This document shows positions 24,261 to 33,222 of a stretch of DNA of 64,000 nt, one piece after another (the stretch's first letter is position 1; each line of letters opens with the position of its first letter). The DNA lies in contig NZ_JBJUVG010000005.1 of NCBI RefSeq assembly GCF_046097595.1, positions 1 through 64,000 of the forward strand, read 5' to 3'. The translations under genes and the position numbers were made by a program. The notes under the pieces are model-generated. The model was not told the DNA's origin. It saw only the letters and a list, made by a program, of their open reading frames with translations, and ran no database searches. Origin of the DNA: Peptococcus simiae (GTDB lineage Bacteria; Bacillota; Peptococcia; Peptococcales; Peptococcaceae).

Positions 24261-25277
24261 ATGATTATACATTTAAAAGACGGTACTTCTGAACAAGAAA
24301 AAAAGGCCCTTTTCGAGGAATTAGAAGCCTTAGGCCTGATGATTCATCCCATCGAAGGGGTAGAGAGAACCGTCGTTGGCTTGGTTGGGGATACATCAAA
24401 TGTAGACATTAACCGGCTCCAGGCGAACCCCCTGACGGCCAAGGTCACCCGGGTGTCTGAGCCCTACAAACGGGTAAACCGCCGGATGCATCCGGAAGAT
24501 ACGGTCATCCGGGTTGGGGATGCGGTCATTGGCGGCGGGGACCAGCTCTGCCTCATCGCCGGCCCCTGCTCTGTAGAAAGCAAGGAGCAGATGCGGACCC
24601 TGGCCGCCGATGTTAAGGCCGCCGGTGCCCAAATTCTCCGGGGTGGGGCCTTCAAGCCCAGAACCTCCCCCTACGCCTTCCAGGGCCTGGGCCCGGACGG
24701 GATTGAGCTCCTCTTAGAGGCCAAAAAGGCCAGCGGCCTGCCGATCATTTCTGAAATCATGGACCTGGCCGACCTCCCCTATTTCGAAGAGGTGGACATC
24801 CTCCAGGTCGGCGCCCGGAATATGCAGAACTTCGCCTTACTCAAAGCGCTCAGTAAGATTGATAAGCCCATTCTCTTAAAACGGGGCCTGGCGGCCACCT
24901 ATGAGGAATGGCTCATGAGTGCGGAGTACCTGATGAGCAACGGCAATGAAAACATCATCCTCTGTGAGCGGGGCATCCGAACCTTCGAAACCGGCACCCG
25001 GAATACCCTGGATATTTCCGCCATTCCGGTCCTCCGCCAGAAGACCCACCTGCCCATCATCATCGACCCCAGCCATGCTGCCGGTAAACATGACCTGGTC
25101 CGGCCCCTGGCCCAGGCTGCTGTGGCTGCCGGTGCTGACGGGGTCATGATTGAGGTCCACAATGATCCGGAAAAGGCCCTCTGTGACGGTCCCCAGTCCC
25201 TCCACCCCAGCGAATACAGCCGGCTGGCTGCGGACCTGAAGGGGCTTCACGCTTACTGCCGGGACCATTTACGCTGA
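24261..25277 (+). CDS. aroF: 3-deoxy-7-phosphoheptulonate (DAHP) synthase
   Basis: 338 residues of the type I-beta class. An N-terminal ferredoxin-like regulatory domain (about 1-70, MIIHLKDGTSEQEKKALF) precedes the barrel, which has LIAGPCSVESKEQM, GGAFKPRTSPYAFQGLG, and IIDPSHAAGKHD. It joins PEP and erythrose-4-phosphate, step 1 of the shikimate pathway. In relatives the N-terminal domain binds Phe or Tyr for feedback inhibition. ATG 24261 has AAAGGAGA upstream; the frame is open earlier but would run through the terminator. Its expression should be set by the Phe attenuator. Confidence 0.95.
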   Translation: MIIHLKDGTSEQEKKALFEELEALGLMIHPIEGVERTVVGLVGDTSNVDINRLQANPLTAKVTRVSEPYKRVNRRMHPEDTVIRVGDAVIGGGDQLCLIAGPCSVESKEQMRTLAADVKAAGAQILRGGAFKPRTSPYAFQGLGPDGIELLLEAKKASGLPIISEIMDLADLPYFEEVDILQVGARNMQNFALLKALSKIDKPILLKRGLAATYEEWLMSAEYLMSNGNENIILCERGIRTFETGTRNTLDISAIPVLRQKTHLPIIIDPSHAAGKHDLVRPLAQAAVAAGADGVMIEVHNDPEKALCDGPQSLHPSEYSRLAADLKGLHAYCRDHLR

Positions 25278-26362
25278 TGGCAGGGCTAAGCGAAAAAAGG
25301 GTCTTGCCGGTCGGGACAGACCCCAGCTATGAGGTTAACCTGGGCCTGGCCCTGGCAGACCTGCCCGCAGCCATCAGCGGCCTGGTCGCCCCACCCCGCC
25401 AGGTCCGCCTGGTCAGTGACGAAAGGGTCTTCGCCCTCTATGGAGGAGACCTGGTGGCCGGCTTAAGGGCCGCCGGCTACCAGGTAGCCACTGACCTGGT
25501 CCCACCTGGTGAGAAGAGCAAGACCATCCCGGTCTGGACGGACCTGATGAACCGGTGGGCGGCTGAAAAGGTCCACCGGGATGACCTGGTCCTGGCCCTG
25601 GGCGGCGGGGTCATCGGCGACTTAGCCGGCTTTGCGGCGGCCTCTTATGTCCGAGGGATCCGGATGGTCCAGGTGCCGACGACCTTATTGGCGGCCCTGG
25701 ATGCCTCTGTCGGTGGGAAAACGGCTCTGAACCTCCCAGCCGGGAAAAACCTGGTCGGGGCCTTCAAGCAGCCCCTGGCGGTCTTCTGCCCGACAGAGAC
25801 CCTGGCCAGCCTCAGCCAGACGGACTGGCAAAACGGCCTGGCCGAACTGGTTAAAACAGCTGTCCTCACTGACCCGGCCCTCTTCGACCGCCTGGAGGCA
25901 GGCCCCCTGACCGGGACCAGCCCGGACTTGACGGCGGTCCTGGCCCGGGCAGTAGGCCATAAGATCCGCTATGTCGAGGCCGACCCCTGTGAAAGGGGCA
26001 TCCGGGCCCACTTGAACCTGGGCCATACCCTGGCCCACGCCATTGAGCAGGCCAGCGGTCATGCCATTGCCCATGGCCATGCCGTTGCCATCGGCCTGGC
26101 CTTTATCAGCCGGGTGGCCGTCAACCTGGGCCGGCTCTCGCCTGAAGACGGTGACCGGATTATCCGGGTTCTGACCGCTCATGGGCTCCCGGTCACCACC
26201 GGCTATGACCGGGCAACCCTGCTCGAGGCCATCCAGCGGGACAAGAAGGCCACTGCCGGCGGGGTCCGGTGGATTTTACCGGTGGCCATTGGGTCTTGTA
26301 TCGACTACCCGGTCAGCTACACTGATTTACCGGGATTTTTAGAAAAGGGAGGCTTGTCATGA
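25277..26362 (+). CDS. aroB: 3-dehydroquinate synthase
   Basis: 361 residues. NAD-dependent enzyme of step 2. The nucleotide-binding segment is LALGGGVIGDLAGFAAASYVRG, followed by VPTTLLAALDASVGGKTALN and the metal His in HLNLGHTLAHAIE; a further His is in AHGHAVAIG. The start shares a base with the aroF stop (TGATG), so translation is coupled. The stop overlaps the aroA start. Confidence 0.95.
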   Translation: MAGLSEKRVLPVGTDPSYEVNLGLALADLPAAISGLVAPPRQVRLVSDERVFALYGGDLVAGLRAAGYQVATDLVPPGEKSKTIPVWTDLMNRWAAEKVHRDDLVLALGGGVIGDLAGFAAASYVRGIRMVQVPTTLLAALDASVGGKTALNLPAGKNLVGAFKQPLAVFCPTETLASLSQTDWQNGLAELVKTAVLTDPALFDRLEAGPLTGTSPDLTAVLARAVGHKIRYVEADPCERGIRAHLNLGHTLAHAIEQASGHAIAHGHAVAIGLAFISRVAVNLGRLSPEDGDRIIRVLTAHGLPVTTGYDRATLLEAIQRDKKATAGGVRWILPVAIGSCIDYPVSYTDLPGFLEKGGLS

Positions 26363-27636
26363 AGGTAGAAATTACGCCATTCCCCCTAGCCGGGACCCTG
26401 GCGGCCATGCCCAGCAAGTCCATGATGCACCGTTACTTATTTTGCGCCGCCCTGGCCGATGGCCCCAGCAGCCTGGTTTGCCCGGTTATCTCCGAGGATA
26501 TGCAGGCCAGCATGGATGTCCTGGCCGCCCTCGGGGCCTCTTTTACCCCGACGGACCAGGGCTTTATCGTGACCCCCATTCCCAAGTCGAGGACTGACCA
26601 CCCGGTCCGGCTGGACTGCCGGGAAAGCGGGACCACCTGCCGCTTTCTCCTCCCCCTGGTCGCTGCCTTGGGCCTTTCAGCTGAGATTACCGGCAGCGGC
26701 CGGCTCCCGGACCGCCCCCTCAAGGACCTGACCGAGGCCCTCCGTCGGGGGGGCTGCCAGGTCAGCGCTGATACCCTCCCCCTGAGCCTTTCCGGCGCCT
26801 TTACCGGCCGGCAGGTCACCCTACCGGGGGATGTCAGCTCCCAGTACATCAGTGCCTTCTTGCTCATGGCCCCCCTCCTGGCCGAGGGCTTGACCCTGAC
26901 CATCGAGGGCCCCCTTGAATCGGAAGGTTATGTGGCTATGACCCTGGATGCCATGGCAGACTACGGGGTCACTGTTTCCTGCACAGGATCAACCTATACC
27001 GTTCAAAAAGGGGCCTGCTACCGAGCGCCGGAAGCGCCCATCACCATTGAAGGGGACTGGTCCAATGCCGCCTTCTTCTTGGCGGCCGGGGCCATCGGCC
27101 AACCGGTCACTCTGACCGGCCTGGACCTAGACAGCCGGCAGGGAGACCGGGCCATTTTAGATATTTTAGCGGCCTTCGGGGCCCATGTCCGCCAGGACAA
27201 CGGGGCCATCACCGTCAGCCCCGGTCACTTGGCCGCTATTTCCCTGGATGTCAGCCAGATTCCGGACCTGGTCCCCATCCTGGCCATGGTGGCCGCCTGT
27301 GCCAAGGGGACGACCAGCTTTAAAAACGCCGGCCGCCTTCGCTTAAAGGAAAGCGACCGGCTCCAGGCCACCGCTGACCTCTTGTCGGGCCTGGGCGTCT
27401 CGGTCCAGGAGGGGCCCGACAGCCTACAGGTCACCGGCGACCCGGTGACCCCCGGCCAGGTTCAAGGCCATGGCGACCACCGAATGGTCATGAGCGGGGC
27501 CATCCTGGCGGCCTGTGCCGGCCAGGGGCCGGTGGTCATTGACCAGGCCCAGGCCATCAACAAGTCCTACCCTGCTTTTTTTGACGATTTTGCCCACTTA
27601 GGAGGTCACTATCATGTCATCTCGCATCGGCCATAA
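26359..27636 (+). CDS. aroA: 5-enolpyruvylshikimate-3-phosphate synthase
   Basis: 425 residues, EPSP synthase of step 6 and the glyphosate target. Near the N-terminus, MPSKSMMHRYLFCAAL holds the conserved Lys and Ser. LDCRESGTTCRFLLPL, GDVSSQYISAFLLMAPL and RLKESDRL follow, with QGHGDHRMVMS near the end. The usual glyphosate-sensitive motif (LGNAGTA) is replaced by ESGTTCR-type sequence, so this resembles the class II enzymes. It overlaps aroB by four bases and aroC by 23. Confidence 0.95.
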   Translation: MKVEITPFPLAGTLAAMPSKSMMHRYLFCAALADGPSSLVCPVISEDMQASMDVLAALGASFTPTDQGFIVTPIPKSRTDHPVRLDCRESGTTCRFLLPLVAALGLSAEITGSGRLPDRPLKDLTEALRRGGCQVSADTLPLSLSGAFTGRQVTLPGDVSSQYISAFLLMAPLLAEGLTLTIEGPLESEGYVAMTLDAMADYGVTVSCTGSTYTVQKGACYRAPEAPITIEGDWSNAAFFLAAGAIGQPVTLTGLDLDSRQGDRAILDILAAFGAHVRQDNGAITVSPGHLAAISLDVSQIPDLVPILAMVAACAKGTTSFKNAGRLRLKESDRLQATADLLSGLGVSVQEGPDSLQVTGDPVTPGQVQGHGDHRMVMSGAILAACAGQGPVVIDQAQAINKSYPAFFDDFAHLGGHYHVISHRP

Positions 27637-28714
27637 TATCCAGGTCCAAGTCTTCGGCGAAAGCCATGGCCCGGCCATTGGCCTGGTTATCGACGGCCTC
27701 CCGGCCGGGATTCCCTTGGACCATGAGGCCATCGGCCGGCAGATGGCCCGCCGGGCCCCGGGCAGTGGCCGCCATGTCACCCAGCGCCGGGAACCGGACC
27801 AGCCCCAGTACCTCAGTGGGGTCTACCGAGACCGTACCACCGGGAGCCCCCTCTGCGCTATCATTCCCAATACCGACACCCGGTCCAAGGACTATGCTAC
27901 TTTAGCCGACCTGCCCCGGCCCTCTCATGCCGACTACAATGCCCAGGTCAAGTACGGCGGCCATGCCGATATGCGGGGCGGCGGCCACTTTTCCGGCCGG
28001 CTCACCGCCCCCCTGGTCTTGGCCGGGGCCATCTGTGCCGGGGCCCTGAAAGACTACGGCATCGAGGTGGGCGCCCACCTCATCCAGGTTGGGGACGTCA
28101 AGGCCCCGCCGGTCGATGCCCGGTCGGTCACTGCCCGGGACCTGGAAAGCCTACGAACCGCCCCCATGGGCATCGCTGATGAAGCGGCCCGGCAGGCGGC
28201 TGAAGACCTCCTGGCCCAGGTCCGGGCCGATGGCGACTCCGTCGGCGGCCTGGTTGAATGTGCCGCAGTCGGCCTCCCCCAGGGCCTGGGCAACCCCATG
28301 GCCGATGGCCTGGAAAACCGGCTGGCCGGGGCCATCTTCGCCATTCCCGGGGTCCGGGGGATCGCCTTCGGCGCCGGCTTCGATGCCTGCGCCATGCGGG
28401 GCAGTGTCCATAACGACCCCTATGACCTGGAGGACGGTCAAATCCGCCCTCGGACCAACCGGGCCGGTGGCGTCCTCGGCGGGATTTCCACCGGTCTCCC
28501 CATCATCAGTCAGGTGGCCTTCAAGCCCACCCCCTCCATTGCCCGGGCCCAGGATAGTGTCCGCCTCTCCACCGGTCAGCCTGAAAAGCTGACCATCGCC
28601 GGCCGGCACGACCCCTGCATCGCCATCCGGGCCATTCCGGTGGTGGAGGCGGTCACCGCCATCGTCCTCTTAGACCTACTCTACGATAAAGGAGCCTGCC
28701 ATGTCCCTAGATGA
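27614..28714 (+). CDS. aroC: Chorismate synthase
   Basis: 366 residues. Uses reduced FMN to make chorismate, step 7. N-terminal FGESHGPAIGLVIDGLPAG, the RRAPGSGRHVTQRREPDQ segment, HADYNAQVKYGGHADMRGGGHFSGR, GGLVECAAVGLPQGLG, and GGISTGLPIISQVAFKPTPS are all family signatures. The start lies 23 bases inside aroA, with GGAGGT upstream. It ends 14 bases inside the chorismate mutase gene. Confidence 0.96.
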   Translation: MSSRIGHNIQVQVFGESHGPAIGLVIDGLPAGIPLDHEAIGRQMARRAPGSGRHVTQRREPDQPQYLSGVYRDRTTGSPLCAIIPNTDTRSKDYATLADLPRPSHADYNAQVKYGGHADMRGGGHFSGRLTAPLVLAGAICAGALKDYGIEVGAHLIQVGDVKAPPVDARSVTARDLESLRTAPMGIADEAARQAAEDLLAQVRADGDSVGGLVECAAVGLPQGLGNPMADGLENRLAGAIFAIPGVRGIAFGAGFDACAMRGSVHNDPYDLEDGQIRPRTNRAGGVLGGISTGLPIISQVAFKPTPSIARAQDSVRLSTGQPEKLTIAGRHDPCIAIRAIPVVEAVTAIVLLDLLYDKGACHVPR

Positions 28715-28976
28715 TATCCGTCAAAAAATCAATGAAATAGACGCCGCCCTCCTCCCCCTCTTTTTAGACCGGCTGGACTGTGCCCGAGAAGTGGCTGCCT
28801 ATAAAAAGGCCCACCAGCTGCCCATTCTCAACCGGGACCGGGAAGAGGCCATCCTGGCTGACATGGCCGACCGGGCCGGCCGGGACCAGGCCGCCGTTCG
28901 GGCCTTTTACGAGGGGCTCTTTGCCATTTCCCGCCAGCTCCAGGAGGACCTCCTGGGCGAGGATCCGTCATGCTGA
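28701..28976 (+). CDS. Chorismate mutase (AroQ class)
   Basis: 91 residues, all-helical AroQ fold. LDDIRQKINEIDAALLPLFLDR is the first helix with the catalytic Arg, followed by REVAAYKKAHQLPILNRDRE with the conserved Lys and REE. It turns chorismate to prephenate, the branch toward Phe and Tyr, which fits the Phe-responsive attenuator. A stand-alone enzyme without a prephenate dehydratase or dehydrogenase domain. It overlaps aroC (14 bases) and aroE-aroK (7 bases). Confidence 0.9.
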   Translation: MSLDDIRQKINEIDAALLPLFLDRLDCAREVAAYKKAHQLPILNRDREEAILADMADRAGRDQAAVRAFYEGLFAISRQLQEDLLGEDPSC

Positions 28977-30211
28977 CCGGTCTTCTGGGGGAAAAACTGG
29001 GCCACAGCTATTCGCCGGCCATCCATGCCATGCTGGGCAATGACAACTACCAGCTCTTTGAAGTGGCTCCGGATGACCTGGCTACTTTTTTAAGCCGGCC
29101 GGACTTGGATGCCCTCAATGTCACCATCCCCTATAAGGAGGCCGTCCGGCCCTACCTGGCTGAGGAAAGCCCTGCCGCCCGGGCCATTGGCGCCGTCAAC
29201 AGCCTGGTCCGGAATGCCGACGGCCGCTGGATGGGCCACAACACCGACTTTGACGGCCTGGCCTACCTCCTGGACGCCCTGGCCGGCGATGTGGCCGGAA
29301 AAAAGTGCCTCATCCTGGGCGGCGGCGGTACCGCCAAGACGGCCCACGCCGTCCTCGCAGACCGGGGAGCCGGTGAAATCCTACATATTGTCCGCCATGA
29401 CGGCATTTCCTATGCGGACCTCCCCGCCCACCGGGATGCCCGTTGGATCATCAATACCACCCCGGTCGGTATGTACCCCCAGGCCCCGGCCGGCCTGGTC
29501 CACCCGGCGGACTTTCCCCAGTTGGAAGGGGTCCTGGACGTCATCTACAACCCCCTGCGGACGGCCCTGGTCTATGAGGCCCAGAGGCTGGGTATCCCGG
29601 CCCTGGGCGGCCTGGCCATGTTGGTGGCCCAGGCCGTCTATGCTCATGGCTACTTTACCGGCCAGGCCCCACTGGTGGACCAGGTGGCCACCATCTACCA
29701 GCGGCTCCGGGCTGAACGTGAAAATATCATCCTCATCGGTATGCCCGGCGTGGGCAAGACCAGCCTGGGCCAGGCCCTGGCCGCCGACCTGGGCCGCCCC
29801 TTCGTCGACTTAGATGCCGCCTTTGCCCAAGCCCATGGCCCGGCCGGCGACTACATCCGCAGCCATGGGGAAGCGGCCTTCCGGCGTCTGGAAACCGACC
29901 TGGCCCGCCAAGTGGGCCAGGAGAGCGGCCAGGTCATCGCCTGTGGCGGCGGCATTGTCACCCGGTCGGAAAATGACCTCCTCCTCCGGCAGAATGGCCG
30001 GGTCTACCACCTGACCCGGCCCCTGGCCGACCTGGCCACCGATGACCGCCCCCTGTCCCAGGGGGGCCGGGCCCTGGACCGGCTCTGGGCAAACCGCCAG
30101 GCGCTCTACGAAGCCTTTGCCGACCGCACCCTCTCCTGTACCGATTTCACTGCCGCCCTGACGGCCATTAAGGAGGATTTCTTTGCAGATACTCGTTTTG
30201 AACGGCCCTAA
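28970..30211 (+). CDS. aroEK: Bifunctional shikimate dehydrogenase / shikimate kinase
   Basis: 413 residues fusing steps 4 and 5. AroE (about 1-245): GEKLGHSYSPAIHAML, NVTIPYKEAV with catalytic Lys, HNTDFDG, and GGGGTAKTA for NADP. AroK (about 255-413): IILIGMPGVGKTSLG (Walker A), RPFVDLDAAF with shikimate-binding Asp, GEAAFRRLE, IACGGGIVT, and RPLSQGGRALD lid region. The kinase part is slightly short at its C-terminus but all key motifs are present. The start is inside the mutase gene and the end lies 29 bases inside aroQ. Confidence 0.94.
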   Translation: MLTGLLGEKLGHSYSPAIHAMLGNDNYQLFEVAPDDLATFLSRPDLDALNVTIPYKEAVRPYLAEESPAARAIGAVNSLVRNADGRWMGHNTDFDGLAYLLDALAGDVAGKKCLILGGGGTAKTAHAVLADRGAGEILHIVRHDGISYADLPAHRDARWIINTTPVGMYPQAPAGLVHPADFPQLEGVLDVIYNPLRTALVYEAQRLGIPALGGLAMLVAQAVYAHGYFTGQAPLVDQVATIYQRLRAERENIILIGMPGVGKTSLGQALAADLGRPFVDLDAAFAQAHGPAGDYIRSHGEAAFRRLETDLARQVGQESGQVIACGGGIVTRSENDLLLRQNGRVYHLTRPLADLATDDRPLSQGGRALDRLWANRQALYEAFADRTLSCTDFTAALTAIKEDFFADTRFERP

Positions 30212-30629
30212 CCTCAACCTACTCGGCTTAAGGGAACCGGCCCTCTACGGGCAGACCAGCTACCCGGCCCTTTGTGACCAGGTCGAAACAGCCGCCCGGG
30301 CCGCCGGCGTTGACCTCACCATCCGCCAATCCAACCACGAGGGCCAGCTGGTGGACTGGATTGGCCAGGCCTATGGCCAGGTAGATGGGATCATCTTTAA
30401 CCCCGCCGCCTATACCCACACCAGCGTGGCCCTCCTGGATGCCCTCAAAGCCGTGGCCATCCCCACCGTAGAAGTCCACATCACCGACCCGGATACCCGC
30501 GAACCCTTCCGCCGGATAAGCTATGTCCGCCCGGCCTGTGTCCATACCATCAAGGGCCGGGGCATCCAGGGCTACATCGACGCCCTCCACTGGCTCATCG
30601 ACTACTTAAAAAACCGGCCGGCTGAATAA
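30183..30629 (+). CDS. aroQ: 3-dehydroquinate dehydratase, type II
   Basis: 148 residues, dodecameric type II enzyme of step 3. ILVLNGPNLNLLGLREPALYG holds the catalytic Arg and Tyr region. RQSNHEGQLVDWI, FNPAAYTHTSVALLDAL and VEVHITD follow, with the C-terminal His-Thr in ACVHTIKGRG. Start codon is TTG 30183 with AAGGAGGAT upstream; it lies inside aroE-aroK. With this gene all seven shikimate steps and chorismate mutase are in one transcription unit. Confidence 0.95.
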   Translation: MQILVLNGPNLNLLGLREPALYGQTSYPALCDQVETAARAAGVDLTIRQSNHEGQLVDWIGQAYGQVDGIIFNPAAYTHTSVALLDALKAVAIPTVEVHITDPDTREPFRRISYVRPACVHTIKGRGIQGYIDALHWLIDYLKNRPAE

Positions 30630-30664
30630 GGCCGACCGGGACCCATAAAAGCATGGCAAAAGGG

Positions 30665-30704
30665 GCTGTGTCAGAACGAATAAAATCATTCGGCACAGCT
30701 CCTT
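30665..30704 (+). terminator. Likely terminator of the aro operon
   Basis: GCTGTG (30665-30670) pairs with CACAGC (30694-30699), and CGAAT (30677-30681) with ATTCG (30688-30692), loop AAAATC-like, followed by TCCTTG. The T-run is poor. The element closely resembles the folate-operon terminator at 5702-5732. Between here and 30783 nothing else was seen. Confidence 0.55.
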
Positions 30705-30783
30705 GCTTATAGACAAACTTAGCCCTAATCGATTTAGAAAATTTTCCTTAGCTATATATTATAAGCTTACATGGATGTATCCA

Positions 30784-30821
30784 TAAAAAAAGTCCCTCCT
30801 CATTTTTTTGAGCTGGGACTT
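30784..30821 (-). terminator. Terminator of the SLH protein gene
   Basis: Minus strand: AAGTCCC (30821-30815), a loop with an inner AGCTC/GAGGA pairing, GGGACTT (30796-30790), then a run of T (30789-30784). It lies about 70 bases beyond the gene's stop. Shares AAGTCCCTCCTCA with the palindrome at 15743-15790. Confidence 0.75.
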
Positions 30822-30893
30822 TGTTTGTTAGAGGGGCTATTTTGCAACAGCCCTTTTTATAAGTTAAATACGAGCGGTCAATGGCACCGGCCC

Positions 30894-33038
30894 TTACTTA
30901 AAGGTTCGGCTCCAGGCGCCGGTCTCGGCACCATTTCTGAATAAGACAAAATGATTGGTACTGGCAGCGACCAGGTCGGCATAGGCCCAGTGGTCCTCAG
31001 GCAGGTCTGTGAACCGGGTCAGCTGATTTGGGTGCTTAGCCATATAATATTTATCCACTGTTACCCCATACATCCGGTTAAAAATCGTAACCACTTCTGC
31101 CCGGCTAATGGGCTTGGCCGGCCGGAAGGTCCCATCCGGGTAACCCTTGATCCGGCCCTTGGCATAGCCATCTTCAATGGCCGCCCGGTCAGGGGCCTCG
31201 ACCAGGTCAGTAAAGGGGGCCGGCCCTTCCAGCCGGGTCTTCCCGGGAATATGGGCGATGAGCCGGGCCAGTTCCCCCCTAGTGATCGGGTCATTGGGCC
31301 GGATGGCCTCGGCCGGCTCTTGGTCTAAATAACCGGCCTGAAGGGCCGCATTGATGGCGGTATTATACCAGCCACCGGCGGCTGTATCGGCAAAGGGAGG
31401 CTTGGTCGGGCTGCCGGCAGGGCATTTTTCCAGCCGGACCAGGAGGGCGATGGCCTCGGCCCGGGTCATCAGCGCATCAGGCCTGATGCTGCCGTCCGGG
31501 TAACCGTAAAAATAGGCCGGCTCCCGCTCATGGATGACCGTGGTTCCCCCGCCGCCCGGCCTGGGCTGGGCGGCATCCTTGGCCCAAATGGCCTGGATAA
31601 CCAGGTCCTCAGTCAGCTGAATGGTCTCCCCGGGCTGCTTGGCCTGACCCAGGACCAACCAATGGGCAAAGTGCATCCCGGCCGGCGGGGTAAAGGCCGG
31701 TACCGGCAGGCTATAACTTTCCGCCTCGGTCTCTACCGGGGCCATGGTCCCGGTCCCACCATTAGCATCAAAGGAAAGGGTGTAGCTTTTTACCTGGCCT
31801 GCTGCGACCAGGTACTGGGGCAGGGCCATGGGCTGGCGGACATCTATAACCTCTGTCGGATCAGCCCCGGTATAACGCTTAGAAGGACCGTCCTGGTGCC
31901 AGTCCACCAACTTGGTCAGGTCATAGGCCAGGTTCTTGCTGCCGGCAAAGGCCTTCATCTCTTGGACGGTCGGCAGGGTCGGGGCCGCGTTACCCTGGTC
32001 GATGACCAGGTCTGCCCCGGCTTGGCCGGCGGTATTAAAGGCGACCAGGGAATGGCTAATGGCTAGCCTTGAGGGCCGGGCCGGAATCGTCATTGGGCCA
32101 GCCCCGCCGCCAAAAGTAATGGGGTAAAAGGGAATATCATAGGGTTCTTCCACATAAATGCCCCCGCCACGCCAGTCACTGTGGTTACCGGCAATCACTG
32201 AAGAATCAACTGTAAGGTCCCCGTTAAAGATACAAATCCCGGCCCCCATGCCGTATTGGCCTAGGGCCTTGTTGCCAGAGATTTCAGCATTTTGAATGTT
32301 AACCCTACCACCGACAGATGAAATGGCCGTCCCGTAGACCACTTCTTGAAAATATAACCAGCCAGGTGTCGGCTCATAGTGGGAAGTGACGGAATTATTG
32401 ATGATCTTTCCTCCGGTCATGGTAAAGCTTGTATCTGCCCCTAAAAGGGTGACCATGCCATTAAAGCCGCCACCACCGCCTAGGGCTGAGTTCTCGATTA
32501 GGTTATCTTTAATCTCGCCCCCGGTCATAGTGCAGGCCCCGCCACTGGAAATTAAAACGATGGTACCGAAACTACTGGTATGGTTGGTCTTGCGGTTGCA
32601 AATCGTCACCCCATCCCGGATGACCAGCTGGCCGCCCAGGGCTTGAAAGAGGGGCTGGGGAACAATCCCCCTGTAGGCCCCATCAATAGTCAGCCGATCG
32701 GTCCCATCTTCCTTGCCCAGCTGGAGGGTAGCCCCAGGGCCGATTTTGATGGTATAGATCTGGGTCAGGGTGTGCCCGTTACCGATTAAGGTCACCTGTC
32801 CCCGGCTAATCCGGTGGCGGTCATACCGGTACTGGTCTTTTAAGTCAATATCCTTTTCCAGCGCTATGGTGTACTCGCTGGCAGACCCGACTGCAATGGC
32901 ATCAAGGGCCGCCTGAAATTCAGCGCCGGTCGACACGGAAAAGTCGGTGACTTCCTGGGCATAGGCCCCCCTGCCAAGGCCAAAAGATAAAAGCAGGCAG
33001 GCCAGGAAAACCAGGGATAATTTTTTCACCATAGCCAT
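30894..33038 (-). CDS. Surface protein with beta-helix, InlB-like repeat and S-layer homology domains
   Basis: 714 residues. A signal peptide ending near AYAQEV (about residue 28) sends it out of the cell. Residues about 90-370 look like a right-handed beta-helix (repeated short strands such as MTGGEIKDNLIENS, MTGGKIINNSVTSH, IQNAEISGNKALGQ). An InlB B-repeat-like unit follows (about 420-490, LSFDANGGTGTMAPVET...). Three SLH modules make up the end (YGYPDGSIRPDALMTRAEA; ITRGELARLIAHIP; KGYPDGTFRPAKPISRAEVV), which should anchor it to cell-wall polymers. AAGGAGG precedes the ATG. Probably adhesin-like; ligand unknown. Confidence 0.9.
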   Translation of the reverse strand: MAMVKKLSLVFLACLLLSFGLGRGAYAQEVTDFSVSTGAEFQAALDAIAVGSASEYTIALEKDIDLKDQYRYDRHRISRGQVTLIGNGHTLTQIYTIKIGPGATLQLGKEDGTDRLTIDGAYRGIVPQPLFQALGGQLVIRDGVTICNRKTNHTSSFGTIVLISSGGACTMTGGEIKDNLIENSALGGGGGFNGMVTLLGADTSFTMTGGKIINNSVTSHYEPTPGWLYFQEVVYGTAISSVGGRVNIQNAEISGNKALGQYGMGAGICIFNGDLTVDSSVIAGNHSDWRGGGIYVEEPYDIPFYPITFGGGAGPMTIPARPSRLAISHSLVAFNTAGQAGADLVIDQGNAAPTLPTVQEMKAFAGSKNLAYDLTKLVDWHQDGPSKRYTGADPTEVIDVRQPMALPQYLVAAGQVKSYTLSFDANGGTGTMAPVETEAESYSLPVPAFTPPAGMHFAHWLVLGQAKQPGETIQLTEDLVIQAIWAKDAAQPRPGGGGTTVIHEREPAYFYGYPDGSIRPDALMTRAEAIALLVRLEKCPAGSPTKPPFADTAAGGWYNTAINAALQAGYLDQEPAEAIRPNDPITRGELARLIAHIPGKTRLEGPAPFTDLVEAPDRAAIEDGYAKGRIKGYPDGTFRPAKPISRAEVVTIFNRMYGVTVDKYYMAKHPNQLTRFTDLPEDHWAYADLVAASTNHFVLFRNGAETGAWSRTFK

Positions 33039-33136
33039 CAGCTACCTCCTTCATGATAAGTGTCTGTCTAAGGGGATTGTAATACAAAAAAGATATCCGG
33101 GCAAGCCCAACAAGAAAAGTATAGGATAGCGAAAAA

Positions 33137-33161
33137 GCGAGTAAGCCTTTAACTTACTCGC
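33137..33161 (-). terminator. Terminator of the 306-residue hypothetical gene
   Basis: GCGAGTAAG/CTTACTCGC, 9-bp perfect stem (33137-33145 with 33153-33161); on the minus strand a T-run follows (33136-33132). Confidence 0.85.
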
Positions 33162-33222
33162 TTGTTTCTTCCTTGGTGGCTGCCGGCAAGGCCGACAGGC
33201 CGGTATGATGATTTCGTGCGAC

